Part shown: positions 9,165 through 17,934 of the stretch, piece by piece
Position numbering within the stretch: position 1 is the first letter of the stretch
Layout: every line of letters begins with the position of its first letter
From: Bacteroidota bacterium
GTDB lineage: Bacteria > Bacteroidota > Bacteroidia > Sphingobacteriales > Sphingobacteriaceae
Length of the DNA stretch: 64,000 nt
Assembly (NCBI GenBank): GCA_023427985.1
Contig: JAEYZM010000008.1
Location: 62,001-126,000, forward strand
Direction of reading: 5' to 3'
Program-made: the position numbers and the translations under genes
Notes under the pieces: generated by a model
The model's input: the letters and a program-made list of their open reading frames with translations, nothing else
Database searches by the model: none
Told to the model about the DNA's origin: nothing

Positions 9165-10733
9165 TTAATCTTGAACTTTTGTGGTGTCCTTTATGCACTC
9201 TAAACCATCAGCCGCCATCGACCAATAGGTTCTATCTTTTGAATCTTTCAAACATGCATAGGAATATATGTTTCTTGTAAATTTATCTACATCTTCATGT
9301 ATTACAACTTTCTTATCTAATGGAACATATAATGTCATTCTTACCTCTTGAGTTCTCCATAATGTTTGTTTTTTCAATTTAAAAAATTCTGGAAAAATCA
9401 AAACAGAATCTTGTTGTCGAACGGTATACTCAATGTTCTCTGCATATTCTATAGCTTGCTTTTCCGAAGGTCCTCTACTGATGTAATTGGTAACCAATCT
9501 AAATTGATCGTTATCACTTTTAACAATACTAAGGTCGATGTTGTTAAATGCGCTTTCTAATCCTTTCGATTTAATTACAACTCTGTCTTTTATCTTATAC
9601 TCTTTTGTTTTCAATGTATCGAAATTAATAGACTCATCGTATTCTGTTATTAAATATAGCTTATCTACACTTGATTGATTTAATATTCTTGACTCCTGAA
9701 GGTTTCCTTCTTCTTGAAAGTTTTTTATAGTATCAACAGAATAGTACACACTTAACATTAAAGCAACTAGCCAAACACCCAATAAGGTTAGTCCAGAAAT
9801 TCTATTAAAAGGATTTACATTAATGAGTATTCTTAATCCCAATAATAAGATGCTTAATAATGGAACCACTACCACTAAGAATGCTGCAATTAATAATAAT
9901 TCTTGATTATCTTCCCTTAGCATAAATAATGGTAATTCTGTATTAAAATCTGAACTAACTACACCTAATATCGTAAGTAGTGCGATGCTCGATATGATTA
10001 TAAAAGACATTGTTGCAGCTACAATTCCTGCACCCAATGCTTTGTATAATACTTTCGATAAGAACTTAAATATTTGCCCTATTGCATTCGAAAGATTATC
10101 TATAAGTACTCTTAAAGCTGAAGATCCATTTACTCCATTTCGATCAAAGTTTCTACGCATTCCATTGATTTCTTCTTCAACAGATCTTCTTATGCTTTCA
10201 AGAGTAGGCGATTCGCCTCGCATTGCTAGTTTCTCTGTTCTAGTTTTTGCTTCTGGCATTATAATCCATAAGATGATGTATAATAATATTCCCGTTCCAA
10301 AAAAGAATACAGATATGATTAATAATAAGCGAATCCATATTGGGTCGATGTTCAGATAAGCTGCTATACCAGAGCAAACACCGCCTGCGATTTTATCATC
10401 TGGATTCCTATACAATCTTTTTTTGATATGTATTTTAGGGTCGATGTTCAGTTCATCATCCACTATTTCTTTTTCGAAATCAGATGGTTTACCCATCGTT
10501 CTAACTACCTTCTCTACATCGGCATTAACAATAACTTCCTTTTCTTCTGCTTTAATTATTTCTGAAAATAATTCTGCAACTCTATTTTCTATATCTGAAA
10601 TAATTTCAAAACTATCTTCCGATTTGGTGAAGTATTGTTTTACTTCCGACATATATTGTTTCAGTTGTTCGTAGGCATCTTCCTCTATATGAAAGATAAT
10701 GCCACTAATGTTTATTATGATTGTCTTATTCAT
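9165..10733 (-). CDS. PspC-domain membrane protein
   Basis: The 522 residues show a cytoplasmic N-terminal part (about 1-95) rich in acidic residues. A PspC domain follows (about 100-165; KRLYRNPDDKIAGGVCSGIA then a hydrophobic hairpin ending IMPE). Three to four further membrane segments lie between about 220 and 335, then a long extracytoplasmic tail. PspC proteins take part in envelope-stress responses. The N-terminal domain with a DUF-like tail is common in Bacteroidota homologues. The gene follows padR by 5 nt and is surely co-transcribed with it, so the membrane protein is probably the target of PadR control. Confidence 0.85.
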   Translation of the reverse strand: MNKTIIINISGIIFHIEEDAYEQLKQYMSEVKQYFTKSEDSFEIISDIENRVAELFSEIIKAEEKEVIVNADVEKVVRTMGKPSDFEKEIVDDELNIDPKIHIKKRLYRNPDDKIAGGVCSGIAAYLNIDPIWIRLLLIISVFFFGTGILLYIILWIIMPEAKTRTEKLAMRGESPTLESIRRSVEEEINGMRRNFDRNGVNGSSALRVLIDNLSNAIGQIFKFLSKVLYKALGAGIVAATMSFIIISSIALLTILGVVSSDFNTELPLFMLREDNQELLLIAAFLVVVVPLLSILLLGLRILINVNPFNRISGLTLLGVWLVALMLSVYYSVDTIKNFQEEGNLQESRILNQSSVDKLYLITEYDESINFDTLKTKEYKIKDRVVIKSKGLESAFNNIDLSIVKSDNDQFRLVTNYISRGPSEKQAIEYAENIEYTVRQQDSVLIFPEFFKLKKQTLWRTQEVRMTLYVPLDKKVVIHEDVDKFTRNIYSYACLKDSKDRTYWSMAADGLECIKDTTKVQD

Positions 10734-10738
10734 GATGC

Positions 10739-11080
10739 TTAGTTTTTAAGGTTAGGTTTTTTTCTTACAATCTCTACCGCATAGGATAGCTCATTCCAGG
10801 TTTTTTCCAATTCAGACAAAACCATACTTCCTTCATTTGTTAATTGGTAATACTTTCTAGGTGGCCCACTTGTCGACTCAAGCCATTGATAACTCAACAA
10901 GCCATTATTTTTCAATCGAGTTAGCAATGGATATAAAGTTCCTTCTACTACTAATAATTTAGCTTTGCGTAGCTCCTCAATTATGTCAGACGCATATATT
11001 TCACCATGCGATATGATTGAGAGGATGCAAAACTCTAAAATCCCCTTTCTCATCTGAACTTGTGTATTTTCTACTATCAT
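10739..11080 (-). CDS. PadR-family transcriptional regulator
   Basis: The winged-helix protein of 113 residues has typical PadR features: VQMRKGILEFCILSIIS at the start, VEGTLYPLLTRLKNNGLL in the recognition region, and SGPPRKYYQLT in the wing. I chose the ATG at 11080 rather than one 12 codons upstream, because family members begin at this point and a TATCTTTG box ends 4 nt before it. It is the first gene of an operon with the PspC protein. A palindrome over the -33 region suggests autorepression. Confidence 0.88.
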   Translation of the reverse strand: MIVENTQVQMRKGILEFCILSIISHGEIYASDIIEELRKAKLLVVEGTLYPLLTRLKNNGLLSYQWLESTSGPPRKYYQLTNEGSMVLSELEKTWNELSYAVEIVRKKPNLKN

Positions 11081-11084
11081 ATCA

Positions 11085-11116
11085 CAAAGATATATGTATT
11101 TAATTGTACTATGCAA
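11085..11116 (-). promoter_or_regulatory. padR-pspC promoter (TTG-N21-TATCTTTG)
   Basis: On the minus strand TTG (11116-11114) is followed by 21 nt and TATCTTTG (11092-11085). This is a full Bacteroidota promoter that ends 4 nt from the ATG, so the mRNA is probably leaderless. Confidence 0.6.
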
Positions 11117-11126
11117 TACATAGTAC
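11106..11126. promoter_or_regulatory. Perfect palindrome, candidate PadR operator
   Basis: GTACTATG and CATAGTAC form two perfect 8-bp arms around a 5-bp spacer. The site covers the -33 box of the padR promoter, the expected position for an autorepressor. PadR dimers bind dyad sites of this general size. Confidence 0.6.
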
Positions 11127-11262
11127 TATATTTATCAAATTTGTTACAATTAGGGCATTTTCTAGAGATAAATGGCCTAATAATTGTACATTAGCAAAAC
11201 AAAATCTATAAAAACAAGTATAAAGAGTAAAGAATACATCTAACAATAAACACTCAAATAAT

Positions 11263-12633
11263 ATGAAACGTAAACTTTTACTATTAACAGCAATGTTTGC
11301 AGTTGCCATTACTGCAAATGCTCAAAAAGAATGGCACGTACAAAATTCAGGCTTTCCTACTGCATCAAGAGGAATTAATGGATTTAGTGTAGTAGATAGC
11401 AATGTTGCTTGGGCTACCGCATACGATGGTTCAGGTACTAATGCAACCATTCGTGATTTTACTGTAACTCGTGATGGTGGTGCTACTTGGTTACCAGGTG
11501 TTGTAACTGTTCAAGGTACACAAAATGCATATGGCTTAGCTAATATTTCAGCTATTGATGCCGATACTGCATACGCATCGATTTATCCTGTAACTGCAAC
11601 AATATCTGGTCAAGGTGTGTACAAAACAACCAATGGTGGTGCTTCTTGGACTAAAGTATCAACAGGTACTTTTACTGCAGGGTCGTCATTTATTAATGTG
11701 GTACATTTCTTCGACGCTAAAGACGGTGTGGCATTGGGTGATCCAGCGGGCGGTTATTTCGAAGCTTATACTACGAATAACGGTGGAGCTACTTGGACTC
11801 GAGTACCTCAAGCAAACATTCCATTTACACCGGGTGCTAGTGAATATGGTACTGTTGGTTATTATGGTGCACACGATAGCACAATTATTTATCCAACTAA
11901 CCTTGGTAACATGTTAGTTAGTAAAGATAGAGGTATTACTTGGACTGCTGTAGCATCACCAGTAACAGGTACTAATACATTTATCCCAAAATTATCTTTT
12001 AAAAACAAAGACGTAGTATTTGCAATTGCTGGAAATACTGGTCAAGCAATTAATTCAATTATCGCTTCTGTCGATGGTGGGCTTTCTTGGTCATTTGCTG
12101 GTTTCGATACAGTAGGTGATGTATTTGATTTCAATGAGATTGCATTCGTGCCAGGTACAAATGATACATGGTTTGTTACTTCTGCTAATTTCACAACTGG
12201 TGGTTTAGGTTCTGCTTACACTGAAGATGGTGGACAAACTTGGATTGGTATTGATAAAATCCAACATACTTGCATAGAGTTTGCCGATGAAAACAATGGA
12301 TGGTCTGGTGGTTTCAACACCTCAGCAACTGTTGGCGGAATTTTTAAATGGGGTTCAGTACGTTTACCAGCAGGAGTTTCTGCAGGCAAAGTAGAAGCAT
12401 TTAATGTTTATCCAAATCCAAACAACGGAACTTTCTATGTTAATGCTAAAGTTAATGGTGAAAGTAAAATCAAAGTAATGGACTTAGTAGGTAAAGTAGT
12501 GTTTGAAAAAACATATCCAACTAGATCGTTATTATTAACTTCTGTTGACATGTCGAACGAACAAGCAGGTATCTACTTCGTTGAAGTAACTGAAAATGGA
12601 AATAGAAGCGTACAAAAAATTGTAATTCAATAA
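11263..12633 (+). CDS. Secreted Asp-box (BNR/Ycf48-like) repeat protein with T9SS sorting domain
   Basis: The 456-residue protein has a signal peptide (about 1-20, ending ANAQ). It then carries at least six Asp-box motifs of the S/T-x-D/N-x-G-x-T/S-W type, such as TRDGGATW, TNGGASW, TNNGGATW, SKDRGITW, SVDGGLSW and EDGGQTW. These mark a beta-propeller like those of sialidases or Ycf48. The last 75 residues are a T9SS type A domain starting VYPNPNNG and ending AGIYFVEVTENGNRSVQKIVIQ. It should be exported across the outer membrane and anchored or released. No catalytic residues of sialidases are visible. It is a single gene with a long A-rich leader and a strong terminator. Confidence 0.88.
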   Translation: MKRKLLLLTAMFAVAITANAQKEWHVQNSGFPTASRGINGFSVVDSNVAWATAYDGSGTNATIRDFTVTRDGGATWLPGVVTVQGTQNAYGLANISAIDADTAYASIYPVTATISGQGVYKTTNGGASWTKVSTGTFTAGSSFINVVHFFDAKDGVALGDPAGGYFEAYTTNNGGATWTRVPQANIPFTPGASEYGTVGYYGAHDSTIIYPTNLGNMLVSKDRGITWTAVASPVTGTNTFIPKLSFKNKDVVFAIAGNTGQAINSIIASVDGGLSWSFAGFDTVGDVFDFNEIAFVPGTNDTWFVTSANFTTGGLGSAYTEDGGQTWIGIDKIQHTCIEFADENNGWSGGFNTSATVGGIFKWGSVRLPAGVSAGKVEAFNVYPNPNNGTFYVNAKVNGESKIKVMDLVGKVVFEKTYPTRSLLLTSVDMSNEQAGIYFVEVTENGNRSVQKIVIQ

Positions 12634-12647
12634 TAATAAGCATTTGT

Positions 12648-12687
12648 TAAAAAAAGGGGAGTAAAATATTTTACTCCCCTTTTTTAT
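12648..12687 (+). terminator. Rho-independent terminator
   Basis: AAAAAGGGGAGTAAAA pairs with TTTTACTCCCCTTTTT over a very small loop, followed by T-rich sequence. It ends the Asp-box gene. Confidence 0.85.
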
Positions 12688-12710
12688 TTCTAAATATTTT
12701 ATCTTCGATT

Positions 12711-13778
12711 ATGAATTCTATGCGAATAATTGGTTTAATGTCTGGAACATCTTTAGATGGTATTGATTTGGCTTGTTGTCTTTTTACTTTTGAAAACAAT
12801 CAATATAATTTTAAGCTTGAATTTCATAAGTGTATTAACTATTCGAATGAATGGAAAGAAAAGCTGAACAATGCCATGCAAATAAATGCTTATGAATTGC
12901 AATTATTAGACTTCGAATTGGCAGAACTCTTTTCAGAAGAAATCAATTTATTTATCCATGAAAATAATATTAAAGATATAGATCGAATATCTTCTCATGG
13001 CCATACAATTTTTCATCAACCACTCAAAAAAATAAGTCTACAGATTGGAGCGGGGCAAATCATAGCAGCGAATACAAAAATTGATACGGTTTGCGATTTT
13101 AGAAAATCAGACTTAGCATGGGGTGGACAAGGTGCACCCTTGGTGCCTATTGGTGATCAATTTTTATTTCCATCCTACGACTACTGCTTAAATATTGGCG
13201 GTATTGCAAATGTATCTTTCCTTCAAGATGGAAGAAGAATCGCTTATGATATTTGTGCTGCAAATATGGTCAGCAATTTCTATGCAAAAAAATTAAATCA
13301 AGAATACGACCTTGATGGAAATATTGCTGCATCGGGTACATTACATCTCGATTTACTGAATGAACTAGATAGTTTAGATTATTATTCAAAAGCATTTCCG
13401 AAATCATTGGGTAAAGAAGATGTAGATTCAGAAATAATTAGAATCATTGAAAAATACGACATAAGTATTGAAGATAAACTTCGCACATTTATAGAACATA
13501 TCGCTACACAAATAGCTGCAAATTGTAGTACTTGGGGAAACCGCAGTACATCGGCATTAGTAACAGGTGGAGGTGCTTACAATAATTTTTTAATTGAAAA
13601 AATTAGAGAAAAAACAAATACGGAATTTATAATTCCAGAAAAAGAAATTATTGAATTCAAAGAAGCAATTGTGTTTGCATTCTTGGGTTATTTACATGCG
13701 CATGGAATTAACAATTGTTTAAGTTCTGTAACTGGTGCAATCAAAGACCATTGTTCGGGCCAGCTCTATAATGCTTAA
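12711..13778 (+). CDS. anmK: Anhydro-N-acetylmuramic acid kinase
   Basis: AnmK phosphorylates 1,6-anhydro-MurNAc to MurNAc-6-phosphate in murein recycling in the cytoplasm. The 355 residues carry the family signature GLMSGTSLDGID near the N-terminus, SHGHTIFHQP, DFRKSDLAWGGQGAPLVP, LNIGGIANVSFL and the C-terminal VTGGGAYNNFL. The length is normal. The ATG at 12711 lies 3 nt after a TATCTTCG box; a second in-frame ATG three codons on is also possible. The gene converges with ldcA, and their stop codons overlap in the sequence TTAA. Confidence 0.95.
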   Translation: MNSMRIIGLMSGTSLDGIDLACCLFTFENNQYNFKLEFHKCINYSNEWKEKLNNAMQINAYELQLLDFELAELFSEEINLFIHENNIKDIDRISSHGHTIFHQPLKKISLQIGAGQIIAANTKIDTVCDFRKSDLAWGGQGAPLVPIGDQFLFPSYDYCLNIGGIANVSFLQDGRRIAYDICAANMVSNFYAKKLNQEYDLDGNIAASGTLHLDLLNELDSLDYYSKAFPKSLGKEDVDSEIIRIIEKYDISIEDKLRTFIEHIATQIAANCSTWGNRSTSALVTGGGAYNNFLIEKIREKTNTEFIIPEKEIIEFKEAIVFAFLGYLHAHGINNCLSSVTGAIKDHCSGQLYNA

Positions 13779-14677
13779 TCTTGTTTGAAGATTAATTGCG
13801 AATCTTCTACTATAATTTTTGCAGGCATGCCCATTTTAATTGCAAAATTATTTTCCCAATGTCCGCAAGGAAAATCGTAGAAAACTGGATAAGAATATTT
13901 CTCTGAATAGTAATTGATAATTTCATAAACATCCATTCCAAATGGGATTGAATTATCTTTCATATCGGTCATCCCCCCTACTAGTAAAGCTTTCAGGCCT
14001 TTCAATTTACCTGCACGATCTAAACTGCACATCATGCGATCTACATGATAAAAATATTCATCGAGGTCTTCCATGAATAAAATTTTCCCTTCCGTTTGTA
14101 TGTCAGAAACACTTCCTTGCAAAGCATACAACAAAGATAAATTTCCTCCCACAATTTCCGCATTCACATCTTGCATGCGTAAATTTTTTGAATGTTGTTC
14201 CCAAGTATAAACATTCGCTTCACCTTTCAAAGCACGTTCAATAGAAATCAAACTCATGTGTTGCGCATCAGTATGAAATAATGAAGGCATAGAAGAATGT
14301 AACGTAGCAATACCTAATGTATTCATATGCTCATGTAAAACCGTAACATCGGAAAATCCGCATATCCATTTAGGTCGATGTAGAAACTTCGAAAAATCTA
14401 ATCCATCAATAATACGCATCGTGCCGTAACCTCCTCTTGCACAAAAGATGGCTTGGATGGAATCATCGTCCATAAATTCTTGCAGATTTCTTCTTCTAAT
14501 TTCATCGCTACCTGCAAACTGATGTTCTTCTGCACCAATGCTTTCGCCAATTTTAACTTGGAAGCCCCAAGAATGAAATAATTGTATCGCAAAACTCAAT
14601 TGTTCTTCCTTGAATTTTCGAGCCGTGCTAAGAATACCAATGGTATCGCCTTTTTTAAGGTATGGAGGAATGCGCAT
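13775..14677 (-). CDS. ldcA: Muramoyltetrapeptide LD-carboxypeptidase (S66 family)
   Basis: LdcA removes the terminal D-Ala from murein tetrapeptides in the cytoplasm. At 300 residues the length is normal. The S66 catalytic set is visible: the nucleophile in GFSDVT (S109), the glutamate in LFMEDLDE (E203) and the histidine in CGHWENN (H273). The oxyanion region FCARGGYGTMRI is also present. It overlaps anmK by 4 bp tail to tail and is head to head with metG. Confidence 0.93.
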   Translation of the reverse strand: MRIPPYLKKGDTIGILSTARKFKEEQLSFAIQLFHSWGFQVKIGESIGAEEHQFAGSDEIRRRNLQEFMDDDSIQAIFCARGGYGTMRIIDGLDFSKFLHRPKWICGFSDVTVLHEHMNTLGIATLHSSMPSLFHTDAQHMSLISIERALKGEANVYTWEQHSKNLRMQDVNAEIVGGNLSLLYALQGSVSDIQTEGKILFMEDLDEYFYHVDRMMCSLDRAGKLKGLKALLVGGMTDMKDNSIPFGMDVYEIINYYSEKYSYPVFYDFPCGHWENNFAIKMGMPAKIIVEDSQLIFKQD

Positions 14678-14692
14678 TATCTTTTAAAGCAT

Positions 14693-14700
14693 TATCTTTG
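14693..14700 (+). promoter_or_regulatory. -7 box TATCTTTG of metG
   Basis: TATCTTTG lies 25 nt before the proposed TTG start of metG and just upstream of the divergent ldcA start. It predicts a leader of roughly 20 nt and argues against a metG start further upstream. Confidence 0.45.
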
Positions 14701-14725
14701 CCAAAATATCATTTATTTAGTCGAT

Positions 14726-16759
14726 TTGGAAAAGAGATTTAAAAGATTTACGGTTACCGCTGCATTACCTTATGCAAACGGGCCTGTTCATATAGGACAT
14801 TTAGCGGGATGTTATATTCCGGCCGATATATACGTGCGTTACTTACGAGCTAAGAATGAAGATGTTAAATTTATTTGCGGTTCCGATGAGCACGGAGTTG
14901 CTATAACTATTAAAGCAAAGAAGGAAGGCATTAGCCCACAGCAAGTCATCGACAAATATCATAAGATGATGGGCGATGCGTTTAAAGATTTTGGAATTTC
15001 ATTCGATATTTATTCGCGCACTTCATCGAAAATTCATCATGAAACCGCTGCAGGATTTTTCAAAGAAATTTACGATAAGGGTTTGTTTCAAGAGGAAGTG
15101 ACGAATCAATATTACGATGAGGAAGCGAAACAATTTTTAGCAGATCGATACATCACAGGTACTTGTCCGAATTGTGGTAATGACTCTGCATATGGCGATC
15201 AGTGTGAGAAATGCGGAACATCTTTGAATCCAACCGATTTGATAAATCCTAAATCAACACTTTCAGGTTCGGTTCCAGTTTTAAAGCAAACGAAAAATTG
15301 GTTCTTACCATTAGATAAATTTCAGAGCGATATAGAGCAGTATATTAATTCACACGAAGACTGGAAAACGAATGTGTTCGGGCAATGTAAGTCATGGTTG
15401 AATCAAGGTTTACAACCTCGTGCTATGACACGCGATTTGGATTGGGGAGTGAAAGTTCCATTGGCCGATGCAGAAGGAAAAGTTTTATACGTTTGGTTCG
15501 ATGCACCTATCGGATATATTTCTGCGACAAAAGAATTAACTCCCGATTGGGAAAAATATTGGAAGGCCGATGATACACGATTAATCCATTTCATTGGTAA
15601 AGATAATATCGTCTTTCATTGCATCATTTTCCCAGCAATATTAAAAGCGAATGGATCATATATTTTACCAGATAATGTTCCTGCAAATGAATTCTTGAAT
15701 TTAGAAGGCGATAAAATTTCTACTTCTAGAAATTGGGCAGTATGGTTGCATGAATATTTAGAAGAGTTCAAAGACAAACAAGACGTATTGCGATATGTAT
15801 TAACTGCAAATGCTCCCGAGACAAAAGATAACGATTTTACTTGGAAAGATTTTCAAGCGAGAAATAACAATGAATTAGTTGCTGTCTTTGGGAATTTCAT
15901 TAATAGAGTGATTGTGTTAAGCAATAAATATTTCGATGGAAAAGTAATTGCAAGAAATGAATTGAGCGATTATGATAAAGAAGTTATTGAGGGCTTAAAA
16001 AAATATCCGTCGATAATTTCAAAATCCTTGGAACAATTCCGATTCAGAGAAGCATTACAAGAGTTGATGAATTTAGCTCGATTAGGAAATAAATATTTGG
16101 CTGACACAGAACCTTGGAAAGTAATTAAAGAGGATGAAGCAAGAGTGCAAACCATATTGAATATTGGTTTACAAATTGCAGCCAACTTGGCAATACTTTC
16201 TGAGCCCTTCTTGCCACATACTTCAAATAAATTAAAGTCGATGTTGAATCTTAACAAACATCAATGGACTGATGCCGGCAATGAAAATATATTGGTCGAT
16301 GGACACAAAATTGCCGAAGCAGAATTATTGTTTGAAAAAATTGAAGACGAAGCAATAGCAAAACAATTACAGAAATTGGAGGATTCTAAAAAATTAAATG
16401 AGCTTAACAACAGCACAGTTGAAGAGCAAAAAGAAAATATTTCTTTCGATGATTTTTCTAAAATGGACATAAGAGTCGGTACTATTTTAGAAGCAGAAAA
16501 AGTTGCGAAAACTAAAAAATTACTAAAGCTAAAGATTGATACAGGGATTGATGTACGTACAGTAGTTTCGGGTATTGCAGAGTATTACGAACCAGAAAAT
16601 ATTATTGGACAACAAGTATCTATATTAGTAAACTTAGCACCAAGAGATATTAAAGGCATTACATCGCAGGGAATGATATTAATGGCTGAAAACGCAGATG
16701 GCACTTTACATTTTGTACAGCCAGTATCGGCTGTTAAAAACGGAAGCACCATCAAATAA
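14726..16759 (+). CDS. metG: Methionyl-tRNA synthetase with C-terminal tRNA-binding domain
   Basis: MetG charges tRNA-Met. The HIGH box is HIGH in PVHIGHLAGCY, and the zinc knuckles are CPNCG and CEKCG. The KMSKS box appears as KISTS, and a tRNA_bind (EMAP/Trbp111-like) domain starts at FSKMDIRVGTIL and reaches the end. The frame is open further upstream to 14582, but that part overlaps ldcA and lacks family similarity. The first residues that match MetRS (FTVTAALPYANG) follow a TTG at 14726 and no ATG is available, so TTG is the likely start (677 residues). It converges with the gene at 16767 after 7 bp. Confidence 0.93.
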   Translation: MEKRFKRFTVTAALPYANGPVHIGHLAGCYIPADIYVRYLRAKNEDVKFICGSDEHGVAITIKAKKEGISPQQVIDKYHKMMGDAFKDFGISFDIYSRTSSKIHHETAAGFFKEIYDKGLFQEEVTNQYYDEEAKQFLADRYITGTCPNCGNDSAYGDQCEKCGTSLNPTDLINPKSTLSGSVPVLKQTKNWFLPLDKFQSDIEQYINSHEDWKTNVFGQCKSWLNQGLQPRAMTRDLDWGVKVPLADAEGKVLYVWFDAPIGYISATKELTPDWEKYWKADDTRLIHFIGKDNIVFHCIIFPAILKANGSYILPDNVPANEFLNLEGDKISTSRNWAVWLHEYLEEFKDKQDVLRYVLTANAPETKDNDFTWKDFQARNNNELVAVFGNFINRVIVLSNKYFDGKVIARNELSDYDKEVIEGLKKYPSIISKSLEQFRFREALQELMNLARLGNKYLADTEPWKVIKEDEARVQTILNIGLQIAANLAILSEPFLPHTSNKLKSMLNLNKHQWTDAGNENILVDGHKIAEAELLFEKIEDEAIAKQLQKLEDSKKLNELNNSTVEEQKENISFDDFSKMDIRVGTILEAEKVAKTKKLLKLKIDTGIDVRTVVSGIAEYYEPENIIGQQVSILVNLAPRDIKGITSQGMILMAENADGTLHFVQPVSAVKNGSTIK

Positions 16760-16766
16760 ACAGGTA

Positions 16767-17387
16767 TTAAAAGTTTAAATCGCGTTTAACAAATACACCA
16801 TAATTTGAAAAGTATTTTTTATTAGGTCCATAGGCATCGTAATTCATTGCGATGCCATATTGGGTTTCATAGTTGTTCACACCTATTCTAATGTTTTGAT
16901 AACTTCTAGCATGTGTGCCCCCTTTATAACTAAATAAAGTTTGTAGTCGAGAATAAAATTGAATTTTACCAAGTCTTGGTTTGTATTCTACCATCGACAT
17001 AACATCATATGAAGGATTTTTGTAAACATCTATTCTTGGAACTACCAAGACAAAAAGATCTTTAAATTTCTTATAAATATGTAATGAAATGGAAGGGTTA
17101 ATTCCCGGTTTTGTGGCATAAAAAACTCCGGCATTAACTTTCATCCAAGAACTGATTTTATAATTCAAATAAGCTTGAGTCATTACTTCTTGCTTCGTAT
17201 TGTCATAGAAAAAATGTGTTGAATGCGTATGAAAAAATCCAAACTTGCTATTATCTTTTAATGGTAATCCGATAGAATGCTGATACCAATAATTTCTATT
17301 ACCCAGCATTAGCTCTATTGGCATAATCTGAGCACTGGATAAGAATGGAATGAAAAAGCAAATAAAACAAAGAACGATTTTTTTCAC
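16767..17387 (-). CDS. Probable outer-membrane beta-barrel protein of unknown function
   Basis: This 206-residue protein has a signal peptide (about 1-19). It is built of alternating strands rich in Tyr, Phe and Asn, and ends in a strand closing with phenylalanine (VFVKRDLNF), as many outer-membrane barrels do. I do not recognise the family. It starts 1 nt after the stop of the DoxX gene and is thus in the same operon. Confidence 0.6.
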   Translation of the reverse strand: MKKIVLCFICFFIPFLSSAQIMPIELMLGNRNYWYQHSIGLPLKDNSKFGFFHTHSTHFFYDNTKQEVMTQAYLNYKISSWMKVNAGVFYATKPGINPSISLHIYKKFKDLFVLVVPRIDVYKNPSYDVMSMVEYKPRLGKIQFYSRLQTLFSYKGGTHARSYQNIRIGVNNYETQYGIAMNYDAYGPNKKYFSNYGVFVKRDLNF

Positions 17388-17388
17388 C

Positions 17389-17835
17389 TTATAAATTTCT
17401 AAGCTTAAATAATATATTATCCAATGAAAACTTACCAGATCCCAAGACTAAACAACCAGCACAGATCCCTAAAAAAAGTAAGTGGTATTCGAATCCTTCT
17501 CCTTTTTGATTACCAAGCCAATTCATAAAAAACCCATGATCGGTATGACTGAATATCATCCCTACAACTACCCCGAACAATGCTAAAGCGTTCAGACGAG
17601 TAAATAGTCCGAGGATGAGCATCAACGAACCAAAAAATTGAATCATGATTACGAAGAATCCAATGATCCAGGGTAATCCCTCGTTTGTAACGAGATAATT
17701 CATGCTTGCGTCAAAGCCAAATCCACCAAACCAACCAAATAGGAATTGTGCTCCATGAGGTAACATAACCAAACCGGCTGTTAGTCTAAGAATTAAAGCA
17801 ACTACGTGATTGCTTTTAAAGTTTAAGTCTTGCAT
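17389..17835 (-). CDS. DoxX-family membrane protein
   Basis: The 148 residues form four hydrophobic helices. The first is the typical ALILRLTAGLVMLPHGAQFLFGWFGG, and the later part has ILGLFTRLNALAL and FSHTDHGFFMNW. DoxX/SURF4-like proteins are small membrane proteins linked to quinone- or thiol-dependent redox processes and stress resistance; the exact role is not settled. It leads a two-gene operon with 16767 and is divergent from a Crp/Fnr gene, with a palindrome in between. Confidence 0.88.
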   Translation of the reverse strand: MQDLNFKSNHVVALILRLTAGLVMLPHGAQFLFGWFGGFGFDASMNYLVTNEGLPWIIGFFVIMIQFFGSLMLILGLFTRLNALALFGVVVGMIFSHTDHGFFMNWLGNQKGEGFEYHLLFLGICAGCLVLGSGKFSLDNILFKLRNL

Positions 17836-17913
17836 AATATTAAGTGTTATATTTGTTCAGCAAAACTCTTACTATTTACTTCAGCATTTTTTGAAGTATC
17901 TTAATAAATGAAA

Positions 17914-17927
17914 TTGAACTAGTTCAA
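17914..17927. promoter_or_regulatory. 14-bp palindrome TTGAACTAGTTCAA, candidate Crp/Fnr operator
   Basis: The site is a perfect dyad with the 5-4-5 layout of an FNR box (TTGAT-N4-ATCAA), here TTGAA-CTAG-TTCAA. It lies 7 nt upstream of the Crp/Fnr gene start and about 80 nt upstream of the divergent doxX start. That places it to block its own gene and to act on the DoxX operon. Confidence 0.5.
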
Positions 17928-17934
17928 GAATTGT

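Noticed and set aside
14582..14725. Upstream extension of metG by 48 codons
   Set aside because: It overlaps ldcA on the other strand, has no MetRS similarity and would start before the TATCTTTG box.
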